Source: Archivesica marissinica (lineage: Eukaryota > Mollusca > Bivalvia > Venerida > Vesicomyidae). Taken from it: a DNA stretch of 64,000 bases. The notes under the pieces were generated by a model, which saw only the letters and a program-made list of their open reading frames with translations, was not told where the DNA came from and searched no databases. Position 1 is the stretch's first letter. Each line of letters begins with the position of its first letter. The stretch is from positions 46,141,477-46,205,476 of the forward strand of contig CM026401.1 of assembly GCA_014843695.1 (NCBI GenBank), written 5' to 3'. A program made the translations under genes and the position numbers. This document shows, in pieces, positions 10,989 to 22,854 of this stretch.

Positions 10989-11251
10989 GTCCTATACAAT
11001 ACTGGATTGGGATGACCGATGAGGAGACTGAAAACGTCTGGAAATATATCGACAACGGAAAAGTGGCAACATTTTTCGACTGGGTCACTGGTGAACCCGA
11101 TGGTATACAGACATTTGATGGAAACGCTATGGCAGACTGTGCCGTTTTCGATCCCTTCCGAAAGTTCCAATGGCGAGATGAAGATTGTTCACCATACTAC
11201 TATTCGGAACCTATCTGCGAAATGAGGTACGCTATCGCTTACCGCAATTAA
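10989..11251 (+). CDS. C-type lectin-like domain, terminal exon (orphan)
   Basis: A frame after the acceptor-like ACCTCAG (ending 10988) codes for the C-terminal two thirds of a C-type lectin fold. It shows YWIGMTDEET (the WIG core), WVTGEPDG (the long-loop EPx site, here EPD rather than EPN), ADCAVF, FQWRDEDC and PICEM with the closing cysteine. The frame ends at TAA 11249-11251, soon after the last Cys, as usual for the family. The first Cys and the WxxA helix region should lie in an upstream exon, which I cannot find between 9800 and 10980. Without it, the exon may be a relic or the end of a gene with a long intron. Carbohydrate binding is possible but not shown. Confidence 0.6.
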
Positions 11252-11253
11252 GC

Positions 11254-11485
11254 TTGTGGAAGTCGTGATAACACAGTGGATGCGCGTTCGCTTCAGGTGC
11301 GAACTGTCCGGAGTTCGAGCCCCGCTGGAGCCGTTACGATTGTGTCCTTAAGCAAGGCATTTAAATTCCACATGCCTCTTCTCTCTTCCTCGTGGCGATG
11401 GATTTGATCAGAAATGAGGTCTCGAGAGTGATTAATATAAGTTGCAAGAACGTGTTTCGCAATCGAGCTAAAATAAATTTGTATG
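11254..11485 (+). mobile_element. tRNA-derived SINE, family B
   Basis: Head GTCGTGATAACACAGTGG, B-box-like GAGTTCGAGCCCC, then the conserved GTGATTAATATAAGTTGC and the end GCAATCGAGCTAAAATAAAT. It is close to the copy at 12210-12441. Confidence 0.8.
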
Positions 11486-11629
11486 AAGTAGTTAAATTTA
11501 AAATAAACCTGATAGGGTCAGAATTTTTGGGAAAAGTGAGAAAGCGCGTGATCGAAGCGAACCCTTAAATGGTGTTCTTTAAAATACATCTGCAAAATAG
11601 GGTTAAAGTGCACAGTACAACCATTAAAT

Positions 11630-11906
11630 AATGCGATGCGGTGCGATGCGGTGCGGTGCGATGCGATGCGATGCGATGCGATGTATGTATGTATGTATGC
11701 TACATTAATGTCAAACCCCTTGCGGGGACCAAGGCATGTTTTCCTGGGCATGCTTAGCTGACCTAAGTTGTCAACAAGTACTAATCAATGTGTATGAGGT
11801 GCATTGCTCAATGACACTACATACGTGGCCTGACCCGAGTATCGAACTCGGTAACGGTCGATTCCAAATCCGACGCTCTACCACTGGACCACGGACGCCA
11901 CACTAT
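11630..11906 (-). mobile_element. SINE family C with simple-repeat tail
   Basis: A (GATGC)n/(GTAT)n tract at 11630-11698 is followed by ATTAATGTCAAACCCCTTGC and a minus-strand tRNA-like head ending CTACCACTGGACCACGGACG. Other copies lie at 31297-31526 and 38206-38420. Confidence 0.8.
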
Positions 11907-12021
11907 ATTTATATGTATATTTATATGTATAAATGATCATAGCCAGGTGTTGAACACAATCACTATGCACACCGTAGTTACAATATGCTACATCAATGGA
12001 CATGTCTTACATTATATTTAA

Positions 12022-12110
12022 TTACAGTCTACATCCGCTATGTCACAGACGGTTATGTCGAATTCTCTGGTTATATCGAAGTCGGATAAAAGTCTCGTTT
12101 CAGACACTAT
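12022..12110 (+). mobile_element. Partial MITE, family F (end only)
   Basis: TACAGTCTACATCCGCTATG followed by TTATGTCGAATTCTCTGGTT. This matches the terminus of the fuller hairpin copies at 45998-46125 and 52381-52562. Confidence 0.7.
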
Positions 12111-12209
12111 CATTGTACATATAACTGATAAATTAGATCAATCGTGTAAATTAATTCAAATTGAAACTTACCAGCATAGTCGAACAATCTTCATAAGTAG
12201 TCCAAACAT

Positions 12210-12441
12210 GCGGAAGTCGTGATAGCGCAGTGGTAAAGCGCCCGCTTCAGGTGCGAAATATCCTGAGTTCGAGCTCCGCTGGAACCGTTACGAGTGTGCC
12301 CTTGGGCAAGGCATTTAATTCCACGTTGCCTCTTCCTTCTCTCTTCTTCGTGGCGATGGATTCCATCAGGAATGAGGTATCGAGAGTGATTAATATAAGT
12401 TCTAAGAACTTGTTTCGCAATCGAGCTAAAAAAATTTGTAT
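12210..12441 (+). mobile_element. tRNA-derived SINE, family B
   Basis: Head GTCGTGATAGCGCAGTGGTA, B-box-like GAGTTCGAGCTCC, end GCAATCGAGCTAAAAAAATT. This is the best preserved family B copy in the window. Confidence 0.85.
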
Positions 12442-12449
12442 AAACTGAA

Positions 12450-12885
12450 CATATCCACACAAAACCCGTTTCATGATGTAATTGTAATTTATCCTAGTTA
12501 ACACATTGACGACACTAACATGAATGAATATACAGTACACAGAAATCGCACGTGATCTCTTTTTAACACGAGTTTATCTCTCAGTGGACATGCATGATCA
12601 TTTGTCACCCTAACAATCAACCGATAACAGTGGTGGAACCTATGCTCGGCGTATTCGTCAGACACTAGAACGTTATATATATAATGATTGTCATTCAATA
12701 TGCTTTTGTATTTCGATAACATTACCTGATTCGTTTAAGTTACATTGTACACCAGTATACATGTATATTGCATGGCGTAACTGTGTACTTTGGCTATACG
12801 AATTGTGTATGTGCATTAATGCTACAGTGTTAAGAAATTTTAAGAGGGCCCTAAGGAAGATTAGTTCAGAACTATGAAGAAATCA
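12450..12885. other. No gene recognised
   Basis: Mixed-composition intergenic sequence with only short random ORFs and no repeat relation that I can see. Confidence 0.5.
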
Positions 12886-12886
12886 A

Positions 12887-13436
12887 TCAATCAATCAACC
12901 AACCAACCAACCAACCAACCAACCAACCAACCCTAAGACCCAACCAACCAACCAACCACCACCCCTAAGACCCAACCAACCAACCAACCACCAACCAACC
13001 ACCCAACCAACCACTCACCCACCCACCCACCAACCAACCAACCAACCAACCAACCAACCACCAACCAACCACCAAACCAACCAATCAACCAACCACCAAC
13101 CACACCACCCACCCACACCCACCACCCACCAACCAACCAACCAACCAACCAACCAACCAACAACCCAACCAAACCAACCAACCACCAACCAACCAACCAC
13201 CCACCCCACCCACCAACCAACCAACCACCAACCACCCACCAACCAACCAACCAACCACCAACAACCAACCAACCAACCCAACCAACCAACACCCACCAAC
13301 AACACCACCAACCACCAACCAACCAACCAACCACCCCCAACCAAACCAACCAACCAACCAACCAACCAACCAACCAACAACCAACCACCAACCAACCAAT
13401 CAACCAACCACCAACCAACCAACCAACCACCAACAA
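12887..13436 (+). repeat. (CCAA)n-type low-complexity tract
   Basis: About 550 bp composed almost only of A and C on the plus strand, built from CCAACCA with CCACCA and CACCC variants. The long minus-strand ORFs of Gly, Trp, Leu and Val are artefacts of this composition. Confidence 0.95.
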
Positions 13437-13439
13437 TCT

Positions 13440-13930
13440 ATCTATCTACTCAGTAAATATTTATTTTAAATATTGCACAAAACACTGGAATGTTACGAAC
13501 ATGTGTTTACTATTGACACGTATGGTGTTGTACATTAGAGGCTACCAATACATAGTTAGACCACCAGTGGGTGCACATACTAAGACAATGTTGCTTGCAT
13601 CCTTTGCAGAATGCCAAGAAAACAAAGAATCCATGTCCCTGAGGTTTTGTAAAAGGCCATTTCAGAAATAGGCAGAGGAAGATTTGCATATTCCCCTGCA
13701 TAACAATAGTTGGTATTTCTCCTCATAGGTGGCAGAATCGTGTCCTATTTAATAATTAAGAAATACTATTTGTCTTATTTAGGGGCTACTACTACTTGGG
13801 TTCGAGTTCTGACGCATAATAATTAAACAAAGCAAATAAATGGGGTTCCCCTATTTGGTGCCCGAAGCAAAAACGAAAGAAAGAAAAGAAATAACCACGC
13901 TTGCCGTAAGCATAACTGATTCATTCCTGT
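13440..13930. other. No gene recognised
   Basis: Intergenic sequence. A 63-codon minus ORF at 13510-13701 has no recognisable domain or splice support. Confidence 0.4.
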
Positions 13931-13934
13931 AAAG

Positions 13935-14645
13935 AAAACTGGTTACAGAAAACAGCTTCAGAAAACAGCTACAGAAAACAGCTACAGAAAACAGTTACAG
14001 AAAACAGCTACATAATACCAGCTACAGAAAACAGCTTCAGAAAACAGCTACAGAAAACAGGTACAGAAAACAGCTACAGAAAACAGCTACAGAAAACCAG
14101 CTACAGAAAACAGCTTCAGAAAACAGCTACAGAAAACCAGCTACAGAAAACAGCTTCAGAAAACCAGCTATAGAAAACAGCTACAGAAAACCAGCTACAG
14201 AAAACAGCTACATAAAACAGCTACAGAAACAGCTACAGAAAACCAGCTACAGAAAACAGTTTCAGAAAACAGCTACAGAAAACCAGCTACAGAAAACAGC
14301 TACAGAAAACAGCTACAGAAAACCAGCTACAGAAAACAGCTTCAGAAAACCAGCTACAGAAAACAGCTACAGAAAACCAGCTACAGAAAACCAGCTACAT
14401 AAAACAGCTACAGAAAACAACTACAGAAGCTACAGAGAAAACAGCTACAGAAAACAGCTACAGAAAACAGCTACAGAAAACAGCTACAGAAAACAGCTAC
14501 AGAAAACCAGCTATAGAAAACCAGCTACAGAAACCAGCTACAGAAAACAGCTACAGAAAACAGCTACAGAAAACAGCTACAGAAAAAACAGCTACAGAAA
14601 ACAGCTACAGAAAAAACAGCTACAGAAAACAGCTACAGAAAACAA
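13935..14645 (+). repeat. 13-bp tandem array
   Basis: About 52 irregular copies of CAGCTACAGAAAA, with CAGCTTC and extra-C variants (AAACCAGC). Confidence 0.95.
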
Positions 14646-14887
14646 TCACGATTCGAGGTAAATCTATTTATATAATCTGTAAGTGTCAAGAAGCTGTGAC
14701 ATATATATTTCAACAAGCTTCTACTTATTACGAGAGGCGCTTTGTTTTTAGCAATAGCCCAATGAGCGTACAAGCACAAGCTACTGATTCATACCGGAAG
14801 CCAAAATCAGTCAATTTTACAGAACATTTTACCAACAAGTCAATTTATTTCGGAGGCTAGAACTTGTGGCCCGTCCCGTTTGCTTTG

Positions 14888-16540
14888 TTATATGTTACGC
14901 TTAATGTAACGTAGATAACTACACGTGTAGGAATATGTTACACTTAATATAATGTAGATAACTACAATTGTAGGAATATGTTACGCTTAATGTAATGTAG
15001 ATAACTACACGTGTAGGAATATGTTACACTTAATGTAATGTAGATAACTACAATTGTAGGAATATGTTACGCTTAATGTAATGTAGATAACTACACGTGT
15101 AGGAATATGTTACGCTTAATGTAATGTAAATAACTACAAGTGTAGGAATATGTTACGCTTAATGTAATGTAAATAACTACAAGTGTAGGAATATGTTACG
15201 CTTAATGTAATGTAGATAACTACACGTGTAGGAATATGTTACGCTTAATGTAATGTAGATAACTACAATTGTAGGAATATGTTACGCTTAATGTAATGTA
15301 GATAACTACAATTGTAGGAATATGTTACGCTTAATGTAATGTAGATAACTACACGTGTAGGAATATGTTACGCTTAATGTAATGTAGATAACTACAATTG
15401 TAGGAATATGTTACGCTTAATGTAATGTAGAGAACTACATGTGTAGGAATATGTTACGCTTAATGTAATGTAGATAACTACAATTGTAGGAATATGTTAC
15501 GCTTAATGTAATGTAGATAACTACAAGTGTAGGAATATGTTACGCTTAATGTAATGTAGATAACTACAAGTGTAGGAATATGTTACGCTTAATGTAATGT
15601 AGATAACTACACGTGTAGGAATATGTTACGCTTAATGTAATGTAGATAACTACAATTGTAGGAATATGTTACGCTTAATGTAATGTAGATAACTACACGT
15701 GTAGGAATATGTTACGTTTAATGCAATGTAGATAACTACAATTGTAGGAATATGTTACGCTTAATGTAATGTAGATAACTACAATTGTAGGAATATGTTA
15801 TGCTTAATGTAACGTAGATAACTACACGTGTAGGAATATGTTACGCTTAATGTAATGTAGATAACTACAATTGTAGGAATATGTTATGCTTAATGTAACG
15901 TAGATGTAGAAATATGTTACGCTTAATGTAATGTAGATAACTACACGTGTAGGAATATGTTACGCTTAATGTAATGTAGATAACTACAATTGTAGGAATA
16001 TGTTACGCTTAATGTAATGTAGATAACTACAATTGTAGGAATATGTTACGCTTAATGTAATGTAGATAACTACAAGTGTAGGAATATGTTACGCTTAATG
16101 TAATGTAGATAACTACAATTGTAGGAATATGTTACACTTAATGTAATGTAGATAACTACAAGTGTAGGAATATGTTACGCTTAATGTAATGTAGATAACT
16201 ACAAGTGTAGGAATATGTTACGTTTAATGTAATGTAGAGAACTACAAGTGTAGGAATATGTTACGCTTAATGTAACGTAGATAACTATAAGTGTAGGAAT
16301 ATGTTACGCTTAATGTAATGTAGAGAACTACATGTGTAGGAATATGTTACACTTAATGTAATGTAGATAACTGCAAGTGTAGGAATATGTTACGCTTAAT
16401 GTAATGTAGATAACTACAAGTGTAGGAATATGTTACGCTTAATGTAATGTAGAGAACTACACGTGTAGGAATATGTTACGCTTAATGTAATGTAGAGAAC
16501 TACACGTGTAGGAATATGTTACGCTTAATGTAATGTAGAT
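14888..16540 (+). repeat. 43-bp tandem array with central dyad
   Basis: About 38 units of 43 bp beginning ATGTTACGCTTAATGTAATG. Each carries a 12-bp centre that is CTACACGTGTAG, CTACAATTGTAG or CTACAAGTGTAG; the first two are perfect palindromes. The left flank has AACTTGTGGCCCGTCCCGTT (14861) and the right flank the AT-rich repeat at 16553. Confidence 0.95.
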
Positions 16541-16552
16541 ATGCTTTTAGAT

Positions 16553-16649
16553 CAATGCTTTTGAATGTCAAGTTTTAATTTTTAAATATTAAGCATTAAG
16601 TTTGAAAATATAAATTTTAAAATATAAATTTTAAATATTAAGATAGAAT
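16553..16649 (+). repeat. Direct repeat bounding the integrase region (copy 1)
   Basis: CAATGCTTTTGAATGTCAAG followed by an AT-rich block. The same sequence is present in the same orientation at 18059-18152, so the two copies bracket the integrase ORF. Confidence 0.8.
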
Positions 16650-16706
16650 TGTATGTCTGGCTTCAGAATGTAAGCCAACTCCTTGAAAGCATTACTACAT
16701 ATTTTC

Positions 16707-17819
16707 TTATGTATTGTGTGTGTATTGTTCATGGCAAATTTCAACGTCATCCAAATCAACTTCAACACCATAATCAACAGAACCTGTTAGTTCTGTTACA
16801 TAAAACAGCATGTCCGGTCTTCCAGTACATGTGTCTATATGTTTTTGTGTTCGCACATTGTGTAAATTCCAATGGATAGCAATGCGATCAAGTTCCGCTT
16901 GAAGAACATCTGTCACAGAAAACCGCAAGCATTCTACATGAAGAATGTTTGACGCATCAAATCGTCCTCCAGCTCTCAAATCCTTCAACGTATTCATCCA
17001 CCAACTTATTCCGTGTTGCTTTAAATATCCCCACCAACGTTCAATACGCTGATTTGCGGTGCTTTTACCGTACATGAAACTCTTCACTCCAGCCATGGAC
17101 TCACTATGATCATTTCTGAAAAAGGCCTGGAGAAAACTAATGCTTGAATTTTCTGTTCCACGATCTGCGCGCACAATTCTTGGAACGAATCCATGACTTG
17201 CTACCGTATCAAGATAATAATTCGCTATCATGTTTGGATTAATATTTGTAGGACCAACTTCTAACCACGTGACTCTTCTACTGTATCCATCCATCGCCCC
17301 GTGGATGTACAAACCAAATGGTTTTAATTTATCGTAACCATCGATGTGCCACACATAGTTGGGTCCTGGGACGAGGTACTTCCTTCGTTTAAGCGTATGC
17401 GCTTTCCTTAAACGAACACCGTCTGGATCAATTAATTTAAGCAACATCATAACATCATCTCTTTTCACTTTTAAATGATAATCAGTTTCCAGACGCCTCC
17501 ACATACTTCGGTACCCTAAGCAGTCTCCGCTAAACTGTATTTCTTTTTCTATCATTTCTTGTACGATTTCTAATGGAGTATATGTAACAAAACGACGTCG
17601 TAAATTGTTAGAACGAAGTATCCGAATTAACTGATGACGGCCAAGGCATATATTATGTCGACATAGGAGGATAAAACCAGCATAAAAGTACTGGGCAATC
17701 AGTTCTAATCTGGTGCTTCCGTTTTCTGATGGCAATGGTGATGGCGGCACAACTGTTGACACGGGAGCAACGTTCAATAAAATCAGGAAGGCGAATAACA
17801 TCGTGCTTTCCATGTTCAC
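16707..17819 (-). CDS. rve-type integrase core protein (transposon-derived)
   Basis: This 370-residue ORF has an N-terminal helical region with LGRHQLIRILRSNNLRRR (residues about 59-76, DNA-binding-like), then an RNase H-fold integrase core. The acidic residues stand at D160 (VWHIDGYDKL), D219 (VRADRGTEN) and E260 (NQRIERWWG). The spacing of 59 and 40 residues fits a DDE catalytic triad. Proteins of this type are common uncharacterised, multicopy ORFs in fish and marine invertebrates (established knowledge, from memory). I see no reverse transcriptase, protease or gag in the window, so this is not a complete LTR element. The first 34 residues are hydrophobic and unlike the family, so the true start may be nearer residue 36. 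The frame is uninterrupted and all three acidic residues are present, so activity or recent insertion is possible. Direct repeats at 16553 and 18059 flank it. Confidence 0.8.
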   Translation of the reverse strand: MNMESTMLFAFLILLNVAPVSTVVPPSPLPSENGSTRLELIAQYFYAGFILLCRHNICLGRHQLIRILRSNNLRRRFVTYTPLEIVQEMIEKEIQFSGDCLGYRSMWRRLETDYHLKVKRDDVMMLLKLIDPDGVRLRKAHTLKRRKYLVPGPNYVWHIDGYDKLKPFGLYIHGAMDGYSRRVTWLEVGPTNINPNMIANYYLDTVASHGFVPRIVRADRGTENSSISFLQAFFRNDHSESMAGVKSFMYGKSTANQRIERWWGYLKQHGISWWMNTLKDLRAGGRFDASNILHVECLRFSVTDVLQAELDRIAIHWNLHNVRTQKHIDTCTGRPDMLFYVTELTGSVDYGVEVDLDDVEICHEQYTHNT

Positions 17820-18058
17820 GTCCTTTAATGAAAAAGAAATAAAATGAAATAAAATACAGCGTTATAAAACACATGCTATGGCTGTTTTGAAGATCTATTA
17901 TCAATATCAACTGATTAATGAGGCAATACTTATTAGTTTTCATCCAAGTTACCGTCTTTTTAAGGATTAAAAAAGAGACACACACAATATATTAATGTTA
18001 CTTACTTTTCCGCCTTGAACTGCCGCTACCTCGTGGCTTCAATGTCAACGAGTCTCTG

Positions 18059-18172
18059 CAATGCTTTTGAATGTCAAGTTTTAATTTTTAAATATTAAGC
18101 ATTAAGTTTGAAAATATAAATTTTAAATATTAAGATAGAATTATTAAGTTTTAATTTTAAATGTCCCTCCAG
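18059..18172 (+). repeat. Direct repeat bounding the integrase region (copy 2)
   Basis: It matches 16553-16649 for about 84 bp and then continues into AAGTTTTAATTTTAAATGTC, a block also found inverted at 10509-10581. Confidence 0.8.
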
Positions 18173-19680
18173 GGCTTCCATACTTTTCTCAACTGGCGTT
18201 ACCGTAAAGCTCGCTTCAAATTAATTTGTATTCAAATCTACAATACTAGGAAGTAATATTTCATAGACCGATCACTTGTCACAGTTAATATAAATTATAC
18301 GATGTCATCGCATGGACTTGTTATAGTGCTATACGATTGATCACAATTTACAGACGCTCTTTGACATAATACAATTTATTAAGCTGTTTAATTCGCGATG
18401 ATGAAAGAACATTATTTCAGTCCATAGCCCGGTGCGATTGAGCTATTCTAATTTCGGAAGTAATTCTTAGAATTGATTATGGTTGTTCGATTTGAAAAAA
18501 AGTCTCTTATCAGAATTAATTCTTTTTCTTCCGGATTTCGAGCAGAATAAGCAATTGTTTTGTTCTACAGTCATGTATTAGTGAGCGTATATACAATGGT
18601 TATGTGTAAATTGAGCAGGAATTCACATGTCACGATTTATGTAGGTCTCTGTGGTGAAAATGTAATGACCTCGTAGATGTATGACCTCATCATCTACACC
18701 GCACCAATTAAAGAAAATAAAAGAAGCCACGAGAGCAAATTTATATCTCAGAATGACGGGGAGGTCTCGATAAAACATAAATGTTGAAGCCAGTAGCGGA
18801 CTGGTGTATTGTTGTATTGTTGGCCAATGAGAGCATGCCAGTACAGTAACCGTATCATGACTGGCCAATATCAGTATGACATGTTTTGTAAAATCGTAAC
18901 CTCAGAAATTAGCAAAATGACAACGCACGTGGAAAGTCGTGTAAAGAACAATTTGAATGATAAGAAGGAAAGTGTGTGGGCAAGCAATAATGCACGCGTT
19001 GTTCAATTGTTTTAAATGCAATCATTGTCACATGAATATGCGTTGTTCCTTTTATTAGCCATTGTACAACGTGTCATATCATTGGATAGCTTAGAATTAC
19101 CCATTTTAAGAATAAAATGAAAAACATAATATCCGTATAGAGGTATCAGAATTATACTGGGCGTTGCCTTCCGTTGTTAGCAGACATTCCCCGAGACAGG
19201 ATCTGGTTTCATTATATTCCTCAAGTTATTTTTATTAATTGGAACGACGTCATGACAGTATTAATTTTCCAAATCAGTTTCCTTCGTTTTATAATAATTT
19301 AATATTAGTATAGACCCAAATAGTAAACAACCGTCAACTCAGGAGCGTTGCTGACCGTTATTTGAAATCCTACGTTCACGTTTGCGTATAAGGCGCATAC
19401 ATTGTTTGTTGATTGAAAGATAGTGCCTGAATTATTTCGGAAGAATTTGTAGTAGCAATGCTATTGATACTTAAGAAAATATTTTGCGATGTAGTGTGAC
19501 TGTGTCGCTTTAACCCTTTCATTCATAGAGATTTAGGTTAATATACTATTATATCTCCATACAAACGACAGCCATTTAGCTATCATACAGTGGACAAGTA
19601 GTCGCCATATCTATCCCACCTCCATAGATATTACTGGGACTTCATGAAATTCTGGCTTTTATTATGAACATTGGTTTGGC
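18173..19680. other. No gene recognised
   Basis: About 1.5 kb of AT-rich intergenic sequence. ORFs at 18623-18868 and 18809-19015 overlap on opposite strands and carry no recognisable motif. Confidence 0.5.
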
Positions 19681-19684
19681 TACT

Positions 19685-20078
19685 ACATCATCAATGTATG
19701 TCGTATTGGTAATGGCGTCAAGAGGCGCTTCTATGAGGGAAAGGGTTAATGTATGTCGTATTGGTAATGGCGTCAAGAGGCGCTTCTATGAGGGAAAGGG
19801 TTAATGTATGTCGTATTGGTAATGGCGTCAAGAGGCGCTTCTATGGGGAAAGGGTTAATGTATGTCGTATTGGTAATGGCGTCAAGAGGCGCTTCTATGA
19901 GGGAAAGGGTTAATGTATGTCGTATTGGTAATGGCGTCAAGAGGCGCTTCTATGAGGGAAAGGGTTAATGCATGCCGTATTGGTAATGGCGTCAAGAGGC
20001 GCTTCTATGAGGGAAAGGGTTAATGTATGTCGTATTGGTAATGGCGTCAAGAGGCGCTTCTATGGGGGAAAGGGTTAA
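19685..20078 (+). repeat. 55-bp tandem array
   Basis: About seven nearly identical units containing GGGTTAATGTATGTCGTATT and AATGGCGTCAAGAGGCGCTT. The near-identity suggests recent amplification. Confidence 0.95.
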
Positions 20079-20950
20079 AAACATCAAACAACATACTTTT
20101 GTAAATCAGTTATTCAGCTGAGAAAAGCTGCAGCAAACGTGCATATTTATCGTTATTAGGTTGTTCTTTTCTATGCTAATCTGACTGTTAGAACGTTAGC
20201 AGGGTAATCGTCACCGATTATATGTATAGAATTTTAATTTATTTATAGTTCAGCCTCATCAATGAATACACGCACATATATAATACATACAATGTCAATA
20301 TAAAGTATATAGAGATACTATAGTAGTAGTATGAATCTTAATACCCCATACTTGTCTTAACAGAAATAGTTGCCCACCCATGCCCGATACTACAAAACAC
20401 GGACCGCCCCCCCCCCCATACATAACAAACACACATTCATGTTCACCCATTCCACTTAAGCCAGCATCAAGGTTCATTTAGCTCAAACTTATACGGGAAC
20501 AAATGAACACAGGCGCCCATCATGAACAACACAAGGGAGACAACCTAGGCACTGAACATCACAATCATGTTCACACCCGAACACGCCCCCAATACGCCTA
20601 CGCCAAGTATGTATAGATATAATATAGTTATCGTATGTCTATATCTAGAATCATGATCAGAAAATCTGATGCACATTTGCAATATATAGCACCACGCAAA
20701 GGGCTAAATGTACTCACAATAGCAAGCATTTAATGTATACATAACTGATTAAAAAGAATAGAAGCATTGAACATCGTTCGGTGCGAGCTATGTGGGGGGA
20801 AAAAGAACCCATAGTTGGACGTAAATGAAGATTTCTATAAGAACCACTTCAACTTCAGTCAAATTAAGTGTCATGCTAAATCAAATATAGCTCAACGGTT
20901 ATTGTCTCAGACTGTAATGTATATTGTATATAAATATAATGTACACATAG
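20079..20950. other. No gene recognised
   Basis: Intergenic. It contains a (C)12 run near 20407 and nothing that looks coding. Confidence 0.5.
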
Positions 20951-20954
20951 TTAA

Positions 20955-21724
20955 CCCTTTCAACACCATATACCTCTATATAACACCATATACCTCTATA
21001 TAACACCATATACCTCTATATAACACCATATACCTCTATATAACACCATATACCTCTATATAACACCATATACCTCTATATAACACCATATACCTCTATA
21101 TAACACCTATACCTCTATATAACACCAATACCTCTATATAACACCATATACCTCTATATAACACCATATACCTCTATATAACACCATCATATACCTCATA
21201 TAACACCATATACCTCTATATAACACCATATACCTATATAACACCATAACCTATATAACACCAAACCTCTAATAACACCATATACCTATACCAACCCAAA
21301 ACAAACCAAACACCAATACCTCTATATAACACCATATACCTCTATATAACACCATATACCTCTATATAACACCATATACCTCTATATAACACCATATACC
21401 TCTATATAACACCATATACCTCTATATAACACCATATACCTCTATATAACACCATATACCTCTATATAACACCATATACCTCTATATAACACCATATACC
21501 TCTATATAACACCATATACCTCTATATAACACCATATACCTCTATATAACACCATATACCTCTATATAACACCATATACCTCTATATAACCATATACCTA
21601 TATAACACCATATACCTCTATATAACACCATATACCTCTATATAACACCATATACCTCTATATAACACCATATACCTCTATATAACACCATATACCTCTA
21701 TATAACACCATATACCTCTATATA
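20955..21724 (+). repeat. 20-bp tandem array
   Basis: About 38 copies of CACCATATACCTCTATATAA. A degenerate patch at 21100-21320 contains shortened and scrambled units; either side of it the units are nearly perfect. Confidence 0.95.
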
Positions 21725-22147
21725 GGCTTACACAAAGTGTAGATCCAGATGAATCGGCTAGTGACGAACGAGCAAGCTCAATCAGTAGCGTCACATTTTG
21801 CCAGAATTTTTTTTTATAGCCAAAATTACCCATTTTAATAAATGAACTGGTCCAAGTGTAATTTTTTTATTAATTTATTGGATCTAAAAATATCATGCAC
21901 AATTCCATGTGAGTTACTTGGTGTTGAATGGGTTAAGCATTAAAATAAACGAAACAAGTAATAAAACGTTTTGTGCTTTTTCGCAGAGACATAACAATAA
22001 CACACTTGGTGACAGTTATGACACTGGCACTAATGTTGGCTAGGAAGAAGTAAATGATGTTGAAGACAGTTTTATAGTTTTCGGATAAATATTTCAACGC
22101 GTTTTTCGTGCAATAAAGGATATCCTTTATCTTTCTTCGCATAACTG

Positions 22148-22393
22148 TTGACATTTAATCCTTCACATCAGGTTAAAATGCAGACACAAGTCGACGGTAA
22201 TCATGAAGATATCTTTATGTGCCAGCAAGGCTACACAGGAGACACAAAGACTATAATTTACCCGGTTGAATGTGATGAGACAAACAATGTGGCATCTTCT
22301 AGCAACAAGCACACTTGTTCAATGTGGACTATGAATGATTATTCTGTGATGAATTTTCGTTTCCGTGCCGGGTCCATATTCGGGGTATTCTAG
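22148..22393 (+). other. Possible short exon, unrecognised
   Basis: An open frame of 81 codons follows pyrimidine-containing CTTCACATCAG at about 22169. It codes for two Cys-containing stretches (FMCQQGYTGDTK, YPVECDETNN) and ends TAG at 22391-22393. I know no family for it. It may be a stray exon or chance. Confidence 0.2.
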
Positions 22394-22439
22394 ATAAAAC
22401 TTGTGGCCCAACCCATTTGCTTCTATTATTCGCACAGTG

Positions 22440-22615
22440 TTAGGTAAAACGTTATTTATTTGATAACGATTGCGAAACAAGTTAAATACAACTTATATTA
22501 ATCATTCTCGTTTGCGCGGACGACAGTGTACATGTGGTCATTCGTGTAGGAGGAAACCGGACTACCGGAGAAAACCCACCTGTCCGATCTGGCGACCACC
22601 GTACCATCTCACAAA
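22440..22615 (-). mobile_element. Dispersed SINE-like repeat, family V (partial)
   Basis: It contains ATAACGATTGCGAAACAAGT, CTTATATTAATCATTCTCGT, GTGTAGGAGGAAACCGGACT and ACCCACCTGTCCGATCTGGC. The same blocks occur at 34768-35003, 36448-36690, 58935-59065 and 59764-59990. Confidence 0.8.
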
Positions 22616-22854
22616 CATCCCGGCGTTACAGTGTTCAAGTATAAACATAACAGTATAGCTATATCATTTTGTTCATGCCTTTATAATGTTTATATTTGTA
22701 ATTGTATTGTACATAAAATGCAATAAATCTGAATAAGTTAAATTTAAAATCGATTAAGGCAAGGCAGTAACTTATAGTCAAGTGTATTGTTCCTTGGAAA
22801 GGAGTGGTTTTATCAGTTTGCACGATATGTGATATATTTCTACGTATAAGAACT

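Noticed and set aside
12933..13436. Gly/Trp/Val-rich minus-strand ORFs
   Set aside because: Product of the (CCAA)n tract; three frames are open at once.
14888..16540. CRISPR-like array
   Set aside because: Units are contiguous with no unique spacers, no cas genes are present, and the genome is clearly animal. The same applies to the other arrays.
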